Origin: Epiperipatus broadwayi | Lineage: Eukaryota > Onychophora > Udeonychophora > Euonychophora > Peripatidae | NCBI GenBank assembly: GCA_028023455.1 | Contig: JAQFVV010012396.1 | Span: 10,516,085-10,580,084 of the forward strand | Direction of reading: 5' to 3' | Length of the DNA stretch: 64,000 nt | Part shown: piece after piece, positions 49,340-60,455 of the stretch | Layout: each line of letters starts with the position of its first letter | Position numbering within the stretch: the first letter of the stretch is position 1 | Notes under the pieces: generated by a model | What the model saw: only the letters and a program-made list of their open reading frames with translations | Database searches by the model: none | Told to the model about the DNA's origin: nothing | Position numbers and translations under genes: made by a program

Positions 49340-51880
49340 TTGAATATACGAAGAAATGCAAAGAAAGTGAAGGAGAAGAATAAGAGTATATACTTCTACT
49401 ATATCAATATAGATTGACACTTAAAATATATTACATCATCATAGATATTGTGACTAAATATAAAATCTTATTAAAAAAATAAGCTCTTCAAAGTCTTATA
49501 GAAGAATTGCAGGATTAAGCTGAGAAGTAAAATCAATATTTAAAAAGTTTGACTTACAAATTTAGATCAACATTGAATAATGAGAAGCATTGCTTACAGC
49601 AAGAAGTTTATGTGGCTGAATAGAAAAATAAAAAAATTATCAAGAATATTGTTAGATTACATATTTGAACTCCCTGGTTCCAGGCTTTTTTGGATTTGTG
49701 AATTTTTTGAATTTCAATAATACCCTTCATAAATATTTTAATTTTACTATTTACAATTATATATCTATATACTTTTTAAATATTAAACTAGATTTTGCAT
49801 AAAGCTAGATGGTTCACAGATACAAATCACATTATAATAATCTAAGCTGTTGTCAAGGAAACTTCTATGAAATCCATTTATTCATAGAGGTTGCCTTGAC
49901 AATAGATTGAAGATTCCTGATATTGATAGGCCCAGGCTGTTTCAATGTGATGCATATAATCTTTTTGTATACTGAATATATCAATTTTATTAATAATACA
50001 ACACTTTAATATAGAAAATATTCTTACTCAGCAAAACAAAAAAATCCAAATAATACTTCATAATTTTATTTGGATAAAGATGTTTTTGGATTAGAGATTT
50101 TCAGATTAATGGTAGTCTGTCTGTATTTCTATAGCTATTTGGACAAAAGATTAAAAATTATTACATGAGAAGAAATTGAATAAAGAACACATAAATGAAA
50201 TGCACATATAAACATAATCTAAAGTGAAACTTTTTTGCAATAGCCTGATAACTTCTTTATTTCTCATCTTTTTTAACAAAATCCTTATATAAAGTTTTCA
50301 GTAAGACTACTCATAAATATCAAACTGATAATGATTGAAGTGAAATTGTTTGAAGAAATCCTATAAGGTCTCAGATTTATATTGTACAGAATTAAATAAT
50401 AATATTTCAAGCCTTAGAAAATGTAAATATGACTTTCCTGCATTTAAAAGCAGATAGATATTCATTAATATTTTCAACCATTACTGATTCATTTTATTAA
50501 AATGATCATTCTAAGATTAATCCAGTTCCTTTAATCCTCAGATTTTCTTCATATCAATTTATCAAACTTCTTTATCACTTCTTGACTGTTGGATTCAAAC
50601 TCCTGCCATACAAAACATTTAATCTATTTTGAGGATCAACCTCAGGTACCAGCCAACCATAGGTTATATAGTCAGCATGCTTCAGAAGACAGGCACACAA
50701 TCCAGTGCTTCTCATGACTAGCTCATACTCTTACCAGAGTCCAACACATTTATCTAACACATAAAAATAACTATACTCTTAAATTACTGGTGGCCCAGTG
50801 ACAAAAGAGAAAAAGAGAATAGACCAAATAATATTTAAGCAAACTTAATATTTATTTATGCACACATATATTTAATATAATATAAAATAACACAATATAA
50901 TATTTACATATAAATGATTACTTTAGGCTATAGTTACAATAGTCTTTATTAAAGTTTATTTCAATTAAAATAAATTCTAGACTGTGATCAGAATATATTT
51001 AAAAGTATCTTTACCTATGTTTTCATTTGTTTTATTTTCCAACCAGTTGGTCTCTTGTTTCTCCAATGATGGCTTCATGGCTTTCCTTCCAGGTTTCTGT
51101 TGAACAATGAGAGAGAGCATGCAACAACTTCTACTTCACAATCTTGGTATTTGTTCCAGGTTATTGATCCAGGCAGAATAGTTGATAGCTGTGGGCTTTG
51201 GACATGAAGTCCTGTTAAACACTCCTATGTTGATGACAGCAGTAATGTCTGGTTTGTTACAGCATTTAAATTTCTCCAAAACTCTGAATCTGCATTATTT
51301 TGCACACCGTATAGCTAGACTCTGAATTGAATGAATAATATGAACAAGACTGCATAGCAATAACACAAATAACAATCCTGATTAAAGAACAATAGCCAAG
51401 ATGCAACTTTTATATCCCTCTCTAGCTTTGATTTTGCATCGTAATTTAAATGTTTTTAATTAAAAATTTACATTTACATTTTATATAATCTGTTTCTTAG
51501 ATTAATGTACTATCTTGATGACAACATAGTTTACAGTTTGTAGTTATTGTAATTATTGATTTCAATTTTATTATCAGCTAGAAATCTTTTAAACTAATTA
51601 CATTTGTGAAAGTTTTCTTTTACAAACAAATTTTATTCTAATATTTTACATTTGTTTGTTTTTAGCCATTTTATTTTTTTAACTATTTTAAAAAGGTGAA
51701 AATGAATTTTAAACCTTTTATTTTAGATTTCTCCTAAGATTTGCTTTACACATTTATTCCCTTAAATGATTTTTACTTTATAAAACAAAGAGAGTTTTCT
51801 TTAAAAAAAAAAAAGAGATTTTGAATCTTTCCCTATCCTGTTCTCTTTTTAAAAAAATATAACACAATGTTTTTTTATAA
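49340..51880. other. non-coding DNA with old repeats
   Basis: 50560-50760 and 51050-51400 are less A+T-rich and may be old repeats; a TTCAAACTCCTGCC motif at 50593 resembles an inverted B box. No frame resembles a protein family and no paired LTR was found. Confidence 0.45.
49845..49907. repeat. inverted repeat of the GTTGTCAAGG family
   Basis: GTTGTCAAGGAAACTTCTAT (49849-49868) faces ATAGAGGTTGCCTTGACAA (49886-49904) around a 17-base centre. The same GTTGTCAAGGCA block occurs at 57412-57423 and 60967-60978, so this is a dispersed family. Its full extent is unknown. Confidence 0.7.
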
Positions 51881-51889
51881 TTTTACATA

Positions 51890-53420
51890 ACTATATTTTA
51901 AACAAAAGAAAACTACTCTAAACATATTATACTTTCTTTCTATTTTCATTTTTATTAATAATTTATAATCTTTAAAGTTTTTTTCGGATTCAGTTTAAAA
52001 CTTCTGTATTTTATTCTTATTTCTTTTACTAACATGTTTAGTCCAGCTCCATTTTTATTTTTTCAATGCTATTAGTAATATCTGTTTGTTCTCTCAACAA
52101 TGCATATTGCTTTTGATCCTTCATGTTAATTTTAATATACATCTACCCATACTCCACTGCATAGTTATAGTATTTGAACTGGGCTCTTTTTTGTTTGAAA
52201 TTCCATTTAAATAATGACTAATTTCATTCATTATGCTATGTTTGCATTAATTTTTTATTCAAGATTTTTGTACTATTTTTTATAATATAAGGATTAAATG
52301 TTAACTTCTTAGAAATCCATCTGATATTCACACACTAAAGGTGAGATATATAGCTTCAATACAGGATCTTGAGAACTGAAAAGTCCTCCATCATATATTT
52401 GTAATAAGCATCACAGACCAAAATTACTGTCTACAGAACTCAGAACTACTAGATATTGACTCATCCAATTATAACTATGCTTAATAATGCTTAACTTTGG
52501 TGATTAATATTAACCAATATATTTAAAGGAATTGTTATCAATTTTTATTTATTTTTAAGTCTATCTTGTTTTCATCTCATAACTCATAGTTCTAAAACAC
52601 TAACATTAGCTGCAAAATCTAAATGATTAAAAAAAGTCTCCATTTATTTTATTTTGCTTTCTCCTCATTTTTATTCATTCAAAGTTTCCTATAAAAGTAT
52701 TGTAAAAAGTTTTGGACAGATCAAATAATACTATTACCAATGTTAATATTTTTCAGATTATTTTATGTAGTGTAATCACAGCTGTTGAACATTCTTTAGA
52801 ATTTGAAATTATTCTAGGCACATATGACTTGGTGTTTCAAAACTTTAATCACTACAGAAATGCTTATTGAATATATTATTTTTACTAATCTGCACATATA
52901 ATGCAAAATTGATCTGAAACTTCTCTTAAAACATGAATGTAATATGTTTTGTTATAATTTTTTTAAATTCACTTTGTTGTTTTGCAGACTTGACAGATGC
53001 TTTTTAATGATATCATTTTCCATAAGCTTTTTTATTTTTCATATTATCACCTTTTCATTTAAAACATATGACATATTTAAATATTTGTGATTGTATGGAT
53101 AATTTTGATTTACTACTCTTTATTATTATATAGTTTTTGGACATTTTATTCACATATGCCAAACATTCCTATCTTTAATAATTGCCAACTTTTTTTTTAC
53201 TAAAATAATTTTTCTTTTTATGTTAAGAAAGTTTTTTGTTATATAGTTTCTTAGCCATTTCATTACATTGTCATTAAATTTTTTCCCTACCATTTTAAAA
53301 AATTTCACATATTCATTTCTAAATAAATATTAAAAAATTATGTTTATATGTTTTCTGCATACACTGCTTTATTTCAGTTAAAAAATCATTGATGAATTGC
53401 TACTTTTTGTATTGCTAGTA
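51890..53420 (-). mobile_element. decayed RTE-type LINE, copy D, polymerase part
   Basis: Read on the minus strand, segments match the 57.4-kb element in order. 53290-53240 matches FCKMVWKRVENDIRK. 53040-52970 matches the AIKCMKKGKAPG block. 52870-52720 matches ISSVIKALDHQG to the RQGDS segment. 52640-52560 matches HLDFADDVVVF. 52300-52200 matches the NNYKYLG region. 52140-51950 matches QTGVTDLIEKIKRLKWSWAG to the IEILNW block. Decay is heavy, with no long frame left. It is probably the 3' part of a single copy whose 5' part lies at 55390-55900, split by the LTR element. Confidence 0.75.
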
Positions 53421-53556
53421 TTTTTTTTTTGCAGAATTTTATAAATAAATAAAAAAAAATCAAATGGTTTGTTCAAACCTGTCGTAGACAAGGTGCATTA
53501 TGGGATGATTCTAAAAATAAAAAATAAGTCTAGATCTTATAAAGTAACATTGCACA

Positions 53557-54129
53557 TGTAAAATCCGCACTTATGACTGTGCCAAGGTTATAACTGCAAG
53601 TCATACTGTGCGGTCAGCAAATAACGTTATACAATTCCCATGCTGTTCTTTTCCAACGAAGCTCTCCAACGAATTGGTCTGCCACGAAGCTCTCCGAACG
53701 AATTGGTCTGCAATGAAGCTCTCCAAAAAATTGGTCTGCAATAAAGCTCAGCCATGAATGCTCTCCAACGAATGGTCTGCACCAACTGCTCTCCAATGAA
53801 TGGTCTGCAAGCAGATGCTCTCCAAACGCATGGTCTGCAACTTGCTACTGCATGACTGCTGTCTATATTTCACTGCTCGATGTTACCCAGTCTTCTTATT
53901 GCTCTCTGACAACTGCAACAATCAATCAATGCACTGACCAATAAGGTAACATCTCTTATCTAGAAACATTTGTAATTAGCAAATATTTCTAGGAATTGTC
54001 GATCGCCATTACGTCAATGCACTAATTAAATTCCTCAGCTATCAGAGCGCGATCTAAAAACAGCCTTACGAATAAATTCTAGTTTTTCTGGAGTGCACAA
54101 AAATGTCTGCCATTTTTACAAATACTACA
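53557..54129 (-). repeat. 3' LTR of the miniature element
   Basis: 573 bases. It matches the other LTR along its whole length but is ~86 bases longer. It has about two extra copies of a 28-bp internal unit (53655-53745) and an extra ~30 bases near 53962-53995. Matching tails are AAACAGCCTTACGAATAAAT and TTTTTCTGGAGTGCAC. Confidence 0.93.
53640..53840. repeat. ~28-bp tandem units inside the LTR
   Basis: The unit GCTCTCCAACGAATTGGTCTGC recurs about six times here as slightly changed copies (written in pieces: GCTCTCC, AACGAAT, GGTCTGC). The other LTR holds about four (54500-54625). The number differs between the two LTRs of one element, so units were gained or lost after insertion or during copying. 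Confidence 0.85.
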
Positions 54130-54148
54130 CACCTCCCTCCACTCCAGA
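54130..54148 (-). promoter_or_regulatory. polypurine tract of the LTR element
   Basis: On the minus strand TGGAGTGGAGGGAGGTG lies directly before the 3' LTR. In LTR elements this purine run primes second-strand synthesis. Its position is exactly as expected for a minus-strand element. Confidence 0.85.
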
Positions 54149-54375
54149 AAAACCCTTGTTGCAATTCCTTGATGTTTTCCTGTAATTTCACTAAGAAATG
54201 TACGATTTAACTCTGCTGCCGAAACTTTTTCGCCAGTAACGTTCAATGGTGACTGAGCAAGCGTGGTGGAACTCAGCTTCCGATATTAACGTTATACTAA
54301 CTGGATTTTCTATTTTTCAGATTTCTCCAACTGTAGCTAAACTTGATGTAATTAAAAACTTATTCGCTACTCACA

Positions 54376-54396
54376 GGTTCAAATGCGACTGCGCCA
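54376..54396 (-). promoter_or_regulatory. primer-binding site, tRNA-Ser type
   Basis: On the minus strand, one base after the 5' LTR, the sequence begins TGGCGCAGTCG. The plus strand reads CGACTGCGCCA (54386-54396), which matches the 3' end of arthropod tRNA-Ser including CCA, with GGTTCAAAT just before it. Gypsy-group elements with this primer site are well known. Confidence 0.88.
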
Positions 54397-54397
54397 T

Positions 54398-54884
54398 TGT
54401 AAAATCCGCACTTACGACTGTGCCAAGGTTATAACTGCAAGTCATACTGTGCGGTCAGCAAATAATGTTATACAATTCCCACGCTGTTCTTTTCCAATGA
54501 AGATCTCCAACGAATTGGTCTGCAATGAAGCTCAGCCATGGATGCTCTCCAACGAATGGTCTGCACTGACTGCTCTCCAATGAATGGTCTGCAAGTGGAT
54601 GCTCTCCAAACGCATGGTCTGCAACTTGCTACTGTGTGACTGCTGTCTATATTACACTGCTCGATGTTACCCAGTCTTCTTATCGCTCTCTGATAACTGC
54701 AACGATCAATCAATGCACTGACCAATAAGGTAACGTCTCTTATCTAGAAAATGTCAATCGCCATTACGTCAATGCACTAATTAAATTCCTCAGCTATCAG
54801 AGCGCGATCTAAAAACAGCCTTACGAATAAATTCTAGTTTTTCTGGAGTGCACAAAAATGTCTGCCATTTTTACAAACACTACA
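54398..54884 (-). repeat. 5' LTR of the miniature element
   Basis: 487 bases, TG...CA ends on the plus strand. Apart from indels it differs from the 3' LTR at only a modest number of positions, so insertion is younger than the surrounding RTE copy. Confidence 0.93.
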
Positions 54885-55389
54885 GCACATACAAAACAAT
54901 TTTAATTACTAATCAGAAAAGAATTATTTTTTAAATTCTGTATTTATTCTGTAAATACGTATTTATCACCTATCTTATTTTGAAGTGATTAATTCAAAGC
55001 AAATCAGTAAAAGTTTTCACTTCCATTTTTTAAGCCTTGAAATTTTGTTATTTCTGAAAATTGTTTTCATCAAGAAAATTCATTAAAGAAATGAATCTGA
55101 ATCAAATTCAAAAAATGCTCTTCTTTCATGAACTAACTTAACCACATCACTAAAAGATGATAAAAACAAACCAGTTTCAAAAATCACATTTAAATTAGCA
55201 TATTTAAATTTTTTCAATAGTACATTATGAAAAAATGCTAAATATTATTTACCTATATTAACATATTTTATACAAAAATTGAATAATAACATGAAAGTTG
55301 TATGGTACATTTGAACTTATATGTGAAAAATTAGTGCGTGAACTATAAAATATTAACTATTCCTGACATAGGGTATATAGCATTTTTTG

Positions 55390-55900
55390 TTTCCTTAATC
55401 TCATTCAACTTTGAAAGTATTACTTAATTCTTAATATTGTAAAATGATTTCTAAATTTTTGCATAAATTTATTGATGTATTTTTTGAAACTTAGGAATAT
55501 TTAATATTGATATTGTCTTTCATAATAGCCTTTGTCTTTCCAACTTTTTATTAGCACGTATCTTTTATTTTACTAATATAGATCTATTTCTTATATCAAA
55601 TCTATTCTGCACTTTACAGCATTGAAATATTCATTTTCTGATGGACAAAATTATACTTTGACTTCCTTAAATGCTTCTTTGACTATTTCCTCTTCGGATA
55701 ATTCCTAAGTCTATATCCACTTTCTCCACATCCAAATTTATCCACAATATTTTCATTTTTCAAGAATTTTTCAATCCTAGCTTTAAAATTTCCCATGACA
55801 ATTTAAACATATTATTTGATCTTTTCCATAAACATTCTGCACGTCTGCATAAAAGTCATCTAATATGATGTGATACTAAATAGCTTCCTATGTCATAAAT
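55390..55900 (-). mobile_element. decayed RTE-type LINE, copy D, endonuclease part
   Basis: The minus strand holds DDFYADVQNVYGKDQII (55865-55815; reference EDFYMDVQKAFDQS). A worn MGNFKARIEKFLKNE-like block (reference MGDFNARSGIKMKDE) lies at 55800-55755. KIRANKKLERQRLL and ILNIPKFQKIH (reference KIRVNVKLERQKLL and VDIPNLQKHS) lie at 55570-55480. A GATTTGAATGAAATT-like block is near 55405. Its orientation matches the polymerase part at 51.9-53.4 kb and it precedes it, as expected if one copy was split. Confidence 0.8.
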
Positions 55901-55949
55901 GGCAGTGCCATCTATTGAACTCTTAGAAAAACTTTTACATATCTAATTT

Positions 55950-57439
55950 TTAATACATACTAATTTCTTGCATGGGCTTGATTATGTCATAAGTTTAACT
56001 TTAATATAGACAATTCGTTCTTTACTTCTGAAGTACTCCTTCTGCTCATTGTTTTTTTAAAAACATTAATAAATTTTAATATTTTTAAACAAATATAATA
56101 AATATTATATGATTTTAAAAATACGATGAAATCTTAGATTTTTTTTTTTTTGTATTTTTAACTTTTCTTTCAAATGTTAAATAAATACTGTTGCAAACCT
56201 CAGTCAAAAAAAAAAAAACCTGTCAAAATTTGTAAATATAAATCGATATTTTAAATTAAGAGCCTTTGTGTATATATGTGTTGAATGCATTTATTGAACA
56301 AAAGATTTTTTATTTAAATTGAAGTAGAAAAATAAAAAGAAAAAATTAATTATAAAATGTAATTTTTAAAAAAAAATCATATTTAAATTATAAAAACAAA
56401 AACAAACAAACAAAAAAAAGAGAAAATAATTTAATTACTTCATTATAAGTCATTAAAATGATAATGAATCTTTGCTCAACATATTATAAATATTATCAAT
56501 TCAAAATTAATTTATATTCTTTTTCATAATGAAATTTTGAAATAAATTGTTTCAATAGTAATTAAAACCCATTTTAATTAAAATAAATTTTCTTATAGTA
56601 ATTACTATTATTTATTCAAAGATTTAATAATTTTTGTTTTTGATATACATCTGTTTTTATTTTTGCTATGTATTTCACATATACTTATATATAGGTAAGT
56701 TATATGTATACAAGAACTATCTAATCTTTTTATATTTTCTCTTGCATACTGTATTTTATTTGCATATTAAAACTGATTTTTAAAAATGATTACTTAATTG
56801 TATAATTTTCCTTAATTGGCATTAGCTAATACAATGTTGATGTTGTTTATTTATTTATATACTTACACAAATGTAAAGAAAATATAGTTGTTTCTCTATG
56901 TGTGTAAGTAAAAAAATAAAATAAGGTTTAAATAGCTAATTTCTGGTCAATAGCCTAATAATTCTATTATTGTTTTACCCTTTATCTAAAAATAATTTGT
57001 CAACTATTTACCAATCAATATTTAGCTACCTAAAAAAAAGATTTCTATCTTTTACAAATTTAAAACTAAATCAGGAATGTTTTCCTGAAGGTTTGTGATG
57101 ATGGCGTTTTAGTTGTATTTATATATTGGACTATTTCCATAATCCAATATGAGTATTGAATGTTTTTAGAAAAAATTAACTTAATTTAAATATTCCAAAT
57201 ACATTCAACAGTTAGTAGTAACACACAGGTTGTTTCAAGAGGTATTATTTTCCCTTCTTCTTCAGGTGTTGCTGGCCTGGATAGTGACAGTAGTAGCATG
57301 GGAATTGAACCTGGATCCTTAGATTTTTGAGTATTGAATTTTAAGGTGATGCATAGTCCAATGTATGCACCTAAACAATACCAAATAATATTAAGAATCT
57401 CAATCTGTTTGTTGTCAAGGCAGTTTTTATGTTTATATA
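55950..57439. other. A+T-rich DNA without recognisable gene
   Basis: T and A runs near 56140 and 56207. The part at 57270-57320 contains GGGAATTGAACCTGGATCC, an inverted B-box-like motif, perhaps an old minus-strand SINE. GTTGTCAAGGCA at 57412 belongs to the dispersed family seen at 49.85 kb. Confidence 0.5.
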
Positions 57440-57615
57440 GACACTAAAAATTGACACTTGACTGGAAGAGATGGAAATTTATAATTCAAAGATGTTTAAA
57501 TAAATTCAAATATATCCCAGGAGGCTGTAAAGTCATCAACCAAGGCAGCGGTTGGTGGCCGAAGGCAGAGGGTGCTAAGAATCCCCTGATTGTGGACCCA
57601 GGCTGCAATTTGATG

Positions 57616-58068
57616 ATGACTTTTTATTTAGGTACTTACAACTGCAGATCACTTTCAAGTGAAGGAAGATTGCAAGAATTAGAAGAAGAACTCTCTTATA
57701 TTAAATGGGACATTATTGGACTTTGTGAAGTTAGAAGAAAAGGTGAAGAGACAATTGATTTAAAGAGTGGACATATACTCTATTATAAAGGCACAAATAT
57801 TGGAAATACAAGTGGAGTAGGATTCATTATAAATAAAAAGTGGAAGAACAATATTGTGGAGATTGATGGTGTATCGGACAGAGTGGCAAGATTAGTTATA
57901 CAACTTAATAGCAGATACCAAATGCAGATAATTCAGGTTTATGCCCCAACAAGTTCTCGTAGTGATGAAGTAGTAGAAGATTTTTATATGGATGTACAAA
58001 AGGCTTTTGATCAGAGTAAACACCATTTTAAAATTGTATGGGAGACTTTAATGCTAGAAGTGGTATAA
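57616..58068 (+). pseudogene. RTE endonuclease, N-terminal part, before frameshift
   Basis: The frame is open from 57451, but family similarity starts near 57634 with FYLGTYNCRSLSSEGRLQEL, so I chose the ATG at 57616. Catalytic-type motifs of the exonuclease-endonuclease-phosphatase fold are TYNCRSL (asparagine), GLCEVRRKG (glutamate) and VYAPTSSRSDE. The frame should run on into MGDFNAR but instead reads FKIVWETLMLEVV and stops at 58068. Compared with copy C (…ATTGTCATGGGAGAC) one base is missing here (…ATTGTATGGGAGAC) at about 58036. The endonuclease is therefore split between two frames. This is a single, probably recent, break in an otherwise well-kept gene. Confidence 0.88.
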
Positions 58069-60425
58069 AAATGAAAGATGAAAGTGCTGTGGGTAATTTT
58101 GGTTATGGTAATAGAAATGAGAGAGGACATAGACTTGTGGAGTTTGCAGAAAAAGAAAAACTTTATATTATGAATTCATTTTTTGAGAAAAATGTTAAAA
58201 GGAAATGGACATGGAAGCATCCAAATGAAGGTACAGCAGAATTGGATTATATTTTGACTAACAGGAAATACATATTTCAAGATTGTAATGTTCTTAATAA
58301 ATTTAACACAGGAAGTGATCATCGATTAGTAAGGTGTAAGATACGTGTTAATGTAAAACTAGAGAGACAAAAATTATTAAAAAAAACAGTATTTACAGTT
58401 GATATTCCTAATCTTCAGAAACATTCTAATGAATTTAAATTAGAACTTACAAATCGGTTTCAAGTATTAGTAGATTTTGAACATGATTCAGATTTGAATG
58501 AAATTAATATGAAAATAACTGATACACTTTTGAAAACTGCAACAAAGATAGCTGGTAGAAAGAAACAGCAATTGACCAATAAAATTTCTACTGAGACTAG
58601 AGAATTTATGAAGAAAAGAAGGAATATGAAGACATACAAAAATGATGCATTAAAAAGAATTGAATATCTCGAATTTTGTAAAATGGTGTGGAAAAGAGTT
58701 GAAAATGATATAAGAAAGTATAACTGTGAACTAGCAAGGAAAGCTGTAGAAGAAAATAAAAGTCTTAAGAATGTAAAACAACATTTTGGTATTGGTAGGA
58801 AATTTATATCTGCAATAAGAAAAAAAGATGGAATTATTACTAAAAGGAGAGATGACATCATGAAATTGGTAGAAGATTTTTATCAAGAATTATATAGTAA
58901 TAAAGAACAAGTACCTCCTATATCTATTACATCTTCCAAATTGCCCAGAATTTTAAATGAAGAAGTGAGACATGCAATTAAATGTATGAAGAAAGGAAAG
59001 GCTCCAGGTAATGATGGAATTATAATTGATATATTAAAAGAAGCAGGTGAAGAAATAGAAAATTTTTTAGCAAAGTTATATACCAAATGTCTAAATGATA
59101 AAGATGTACCGGATGATTGGAAGAATGCAGTAATAATATTAATATTTAAAAAAGGTGATAAAGAAGATATTAGAAATTACAGACCTATCAGCCTTTTATC
59201 AGTTTTATATAAAATTTTTACCAAGATAATTACTACTCGTCTACAGAGAACATTGGATTTCCACCAACCAAGAGAACAAGCTGGATTTAAAAGTGGTTTT
59301 AGTACAATAGATCATATCCAGGTATTGAGAGAAGTTATAGAAAGGACAAATGAATATGAGTTGACATTATGCTTAGGATTTGTAGATTATGAAAAAGCAT
59401 TTGATTCTATAAACATTTCTTCAGTGATTAAAGCATTAGATCATCAAGGTATAGATCCAGGATATTGTCATATTTTAAAGAATATTTATAAAAATGCAAC
59501 AGCAACAATTAGATTACATAATGACACTGGGAAAGTCAACATTGAGAAAAGTGTAAGACAAGGTGACTCCATATCTCCAAAACTTTTTACAGCAGTGCTG
59601 CATGAAGTATTTTGTGGATTAAAATGGAAAACTAAAGGAGTGAAAGTAAATGGTGATTATTTAAGTCATTTAGATTTCGCAGATGATGTAGTTGTTTTTG
59701 CAAATAATGCTTCAGATCTGCAGGAAATGTTGCAGGAATTATCAGATGAAAGTAGGAAAGTAGGACTAAAGATAAATGTTAAAAAGACTAAAGTAATGTT
59801 TAATCGATTTGCTCAAAATATGAAAATAAAGATTGATTATGATGAATTAGAAGAAGTTAACAATTACAAATACCTTGGTCAGATTATTAATACAGATGGA
59901 AACATAATGGAGGAAATTAATCATAGAATTAAACTTGGTTGGAGTGCTTTTGGTAGAAATAACTTGATACTAAAAGGAAATATGCCTATGTGTTTGAAAA
60001 GGAAGGTTTTTAACAAATGTGTTTTACCAGTTCTTACTTATGGATCTGAGACTTGGACACTTAATAGAAGAGCAATTCAGAGACTTCAGACCACTCAAAG
60101 AAGTATGGAGAGATGTATGTTGGGAGTAACAAGAAGAGATCGTAAACGCAATGTATGGATAAGAGAACAAACAGGTGTTACTGACCTCATTGAAAAAATT
60201 AAAAGATTGAAGTGGAGTTGGGCTGGACATATTGTTAGAAGAGATGATAATAGATGGACAATTGAAATTTTAAACTGGATTCCAAGAGATTGTAAAAGAC
60301 CCAGAAAGAGACCACATGTGAGATGGATGGATGAAATAAGAAAGTGTGCAGGGGTGATGTGGAGAAGAGAAGCTAAAGATCGGAGAAGATGGATTAAACT
60401 TGGAGAGACCTTCATCCTGCAGTGA
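58038..60425 (+). CDS. RTE endonuclease C-terminus and reverse transcriptase
   Basis: 795 codons without a stop. Residues 1-7 (MGDFNAR) and SDH at 93-95 finish the endonuclease. The reverse transcriptase follows: MKKGKAPGNDG (palm start), IFKKGDKEDIRNYRPISLLS, REQAGFKSGFST, FVDYEKAFDS (first catalytic aspartate ~450), VRQGDSISPKLFT, LDFADDVVVFA (catalytic DD ~549-550) and NNYKYLGQII. The C-terminal region has VLTYGSETWTLNRRAIQRLQ and WAGHIVRRDDNRW, common in RTE proteins. All expected polymerase motifs are present. The real protein would begin upstream at 57616; the start at 58038 is only the edge of the frameshift. It would copy the element's RNA at a nicked chromosomal site. Confidence 0.92.
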   Translation: MGDFNARSGIKMKDESAVGNFGYGNRNERGHRLVEFAEKEKLYIMNSFFEKNVKRKWTWKHPNEGTAELDYILTNRKYIFQDCNVLNKFNTGSDHRLVRCKIRVNVKLERQKLLKKTVFTVDIPNLQKHSNEFKLELTNRFQVLVDFEHDSDLNEINMKITDTLLKTATKIAGRKKQQLTNKISTETREFMKKRRNMKTYKNDALKRIEYLEFCKMVWKRVENDIRKYNCELARKAVEENKSLKNVKQHFGIGRKFISAIRKKDGIITKRRDDIMKLVEDFYQELYSNKEQVPPISITSSKLPRILNEEVRHAIKCMKKGKAPGNDGIIIDILKEAGEEIENFLAKLYTKCLNDKDVPDDWKNAVIILIFKKGDKEDIRNYRPISLLSVLYKIFTKIITTRLQRTLDFHQPREQAGFKSGFSTIDHIQVLREVIERTNEYELTLCLGFVDYEKAFDSINISSVIKALDHQGIDPGYCHILKNIYKNATATIRLHNDTGKVNIEKSVRQGDSISPKLFTAVLHEVFCGLKWKTKGVKVNGDYLSHLDFADDVVVFANNASDLQEMLQELSDESRKVGLKINVKKTKVMFNRFAQNMKIKIDYDELEEVNNYKYLGQIINTDGNIMEEINHRIKLGWSAFGRNNLILKGNMPMCLKRKVFNKCVLPVLTYGSETWTLNRRAIQRLQTTQRSMERCMLGVTRRDRKRNVWIREQTGVTDLIEKIKRLKWSWAGHIVRRDDNRWTIEILNWIPRDCKRPRKRPHVRWMDEIRKCAGVMWRREAKDRRRWIKLGETFILQ

Positions 60426-60455
60426 ATTGATAATGGTTGATAATGATGATGATGA

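Larger units (their letters stand above)
53557..54884 (-). mobile_element. miniature LTR retrotransposon, complete structure
   Basis: Two long direct repeats (53557-54129 and 54398-54884) start TGTAAAATCC and end ACTACA on the plus strand, i.e. have TG...CA ends. They are flanked by the 5-bp duplication GCACA (53552-53556 and 54885-54889). Inside, a tRNA primer site and a polypurine tract place the element on the minus strand. Only 268 bases lie between the LTRs, with no gag-pol. It is thus a non-autonomous element like a TRIM, or an internally deleted one, needing enzymes from another element. It sits inside RTE copy D. 5-bp duplications and a tRNA-Ser-type primer site suit the Ty3/Gypsy group. 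Confidence 0.92.
57440..60455 (+). mobile_element. nearly intact RTE-type LINE, copy E
   Basis: About 3 kb encoding an apurinic-type endonuclease, a reverse transcriptase and a conserved C-terminal region, then a stop at 60425 and a short tail of TGATAA/GATGAT repeats to about 60455. One protein with endonuclease plus polymerase, the FADD box, the GSETWTL and GHIVRR C-terminal blocks and a microsatellite tail are features of the RTE clade. One frameshift near 58036 breaks the reading frame. The 5' end is approximate: the G+C-rich leader at 57525-57605 seems to belong to it. No target-site duplication was found. Confidence 0.88.

Noticed and set aside
57270-57400. Minus-strand tRNA-like SINE upstream of RTE copy E
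   Set aside because: A B-box-like motif is present but I could not find a convincing A box or flanking duplication.
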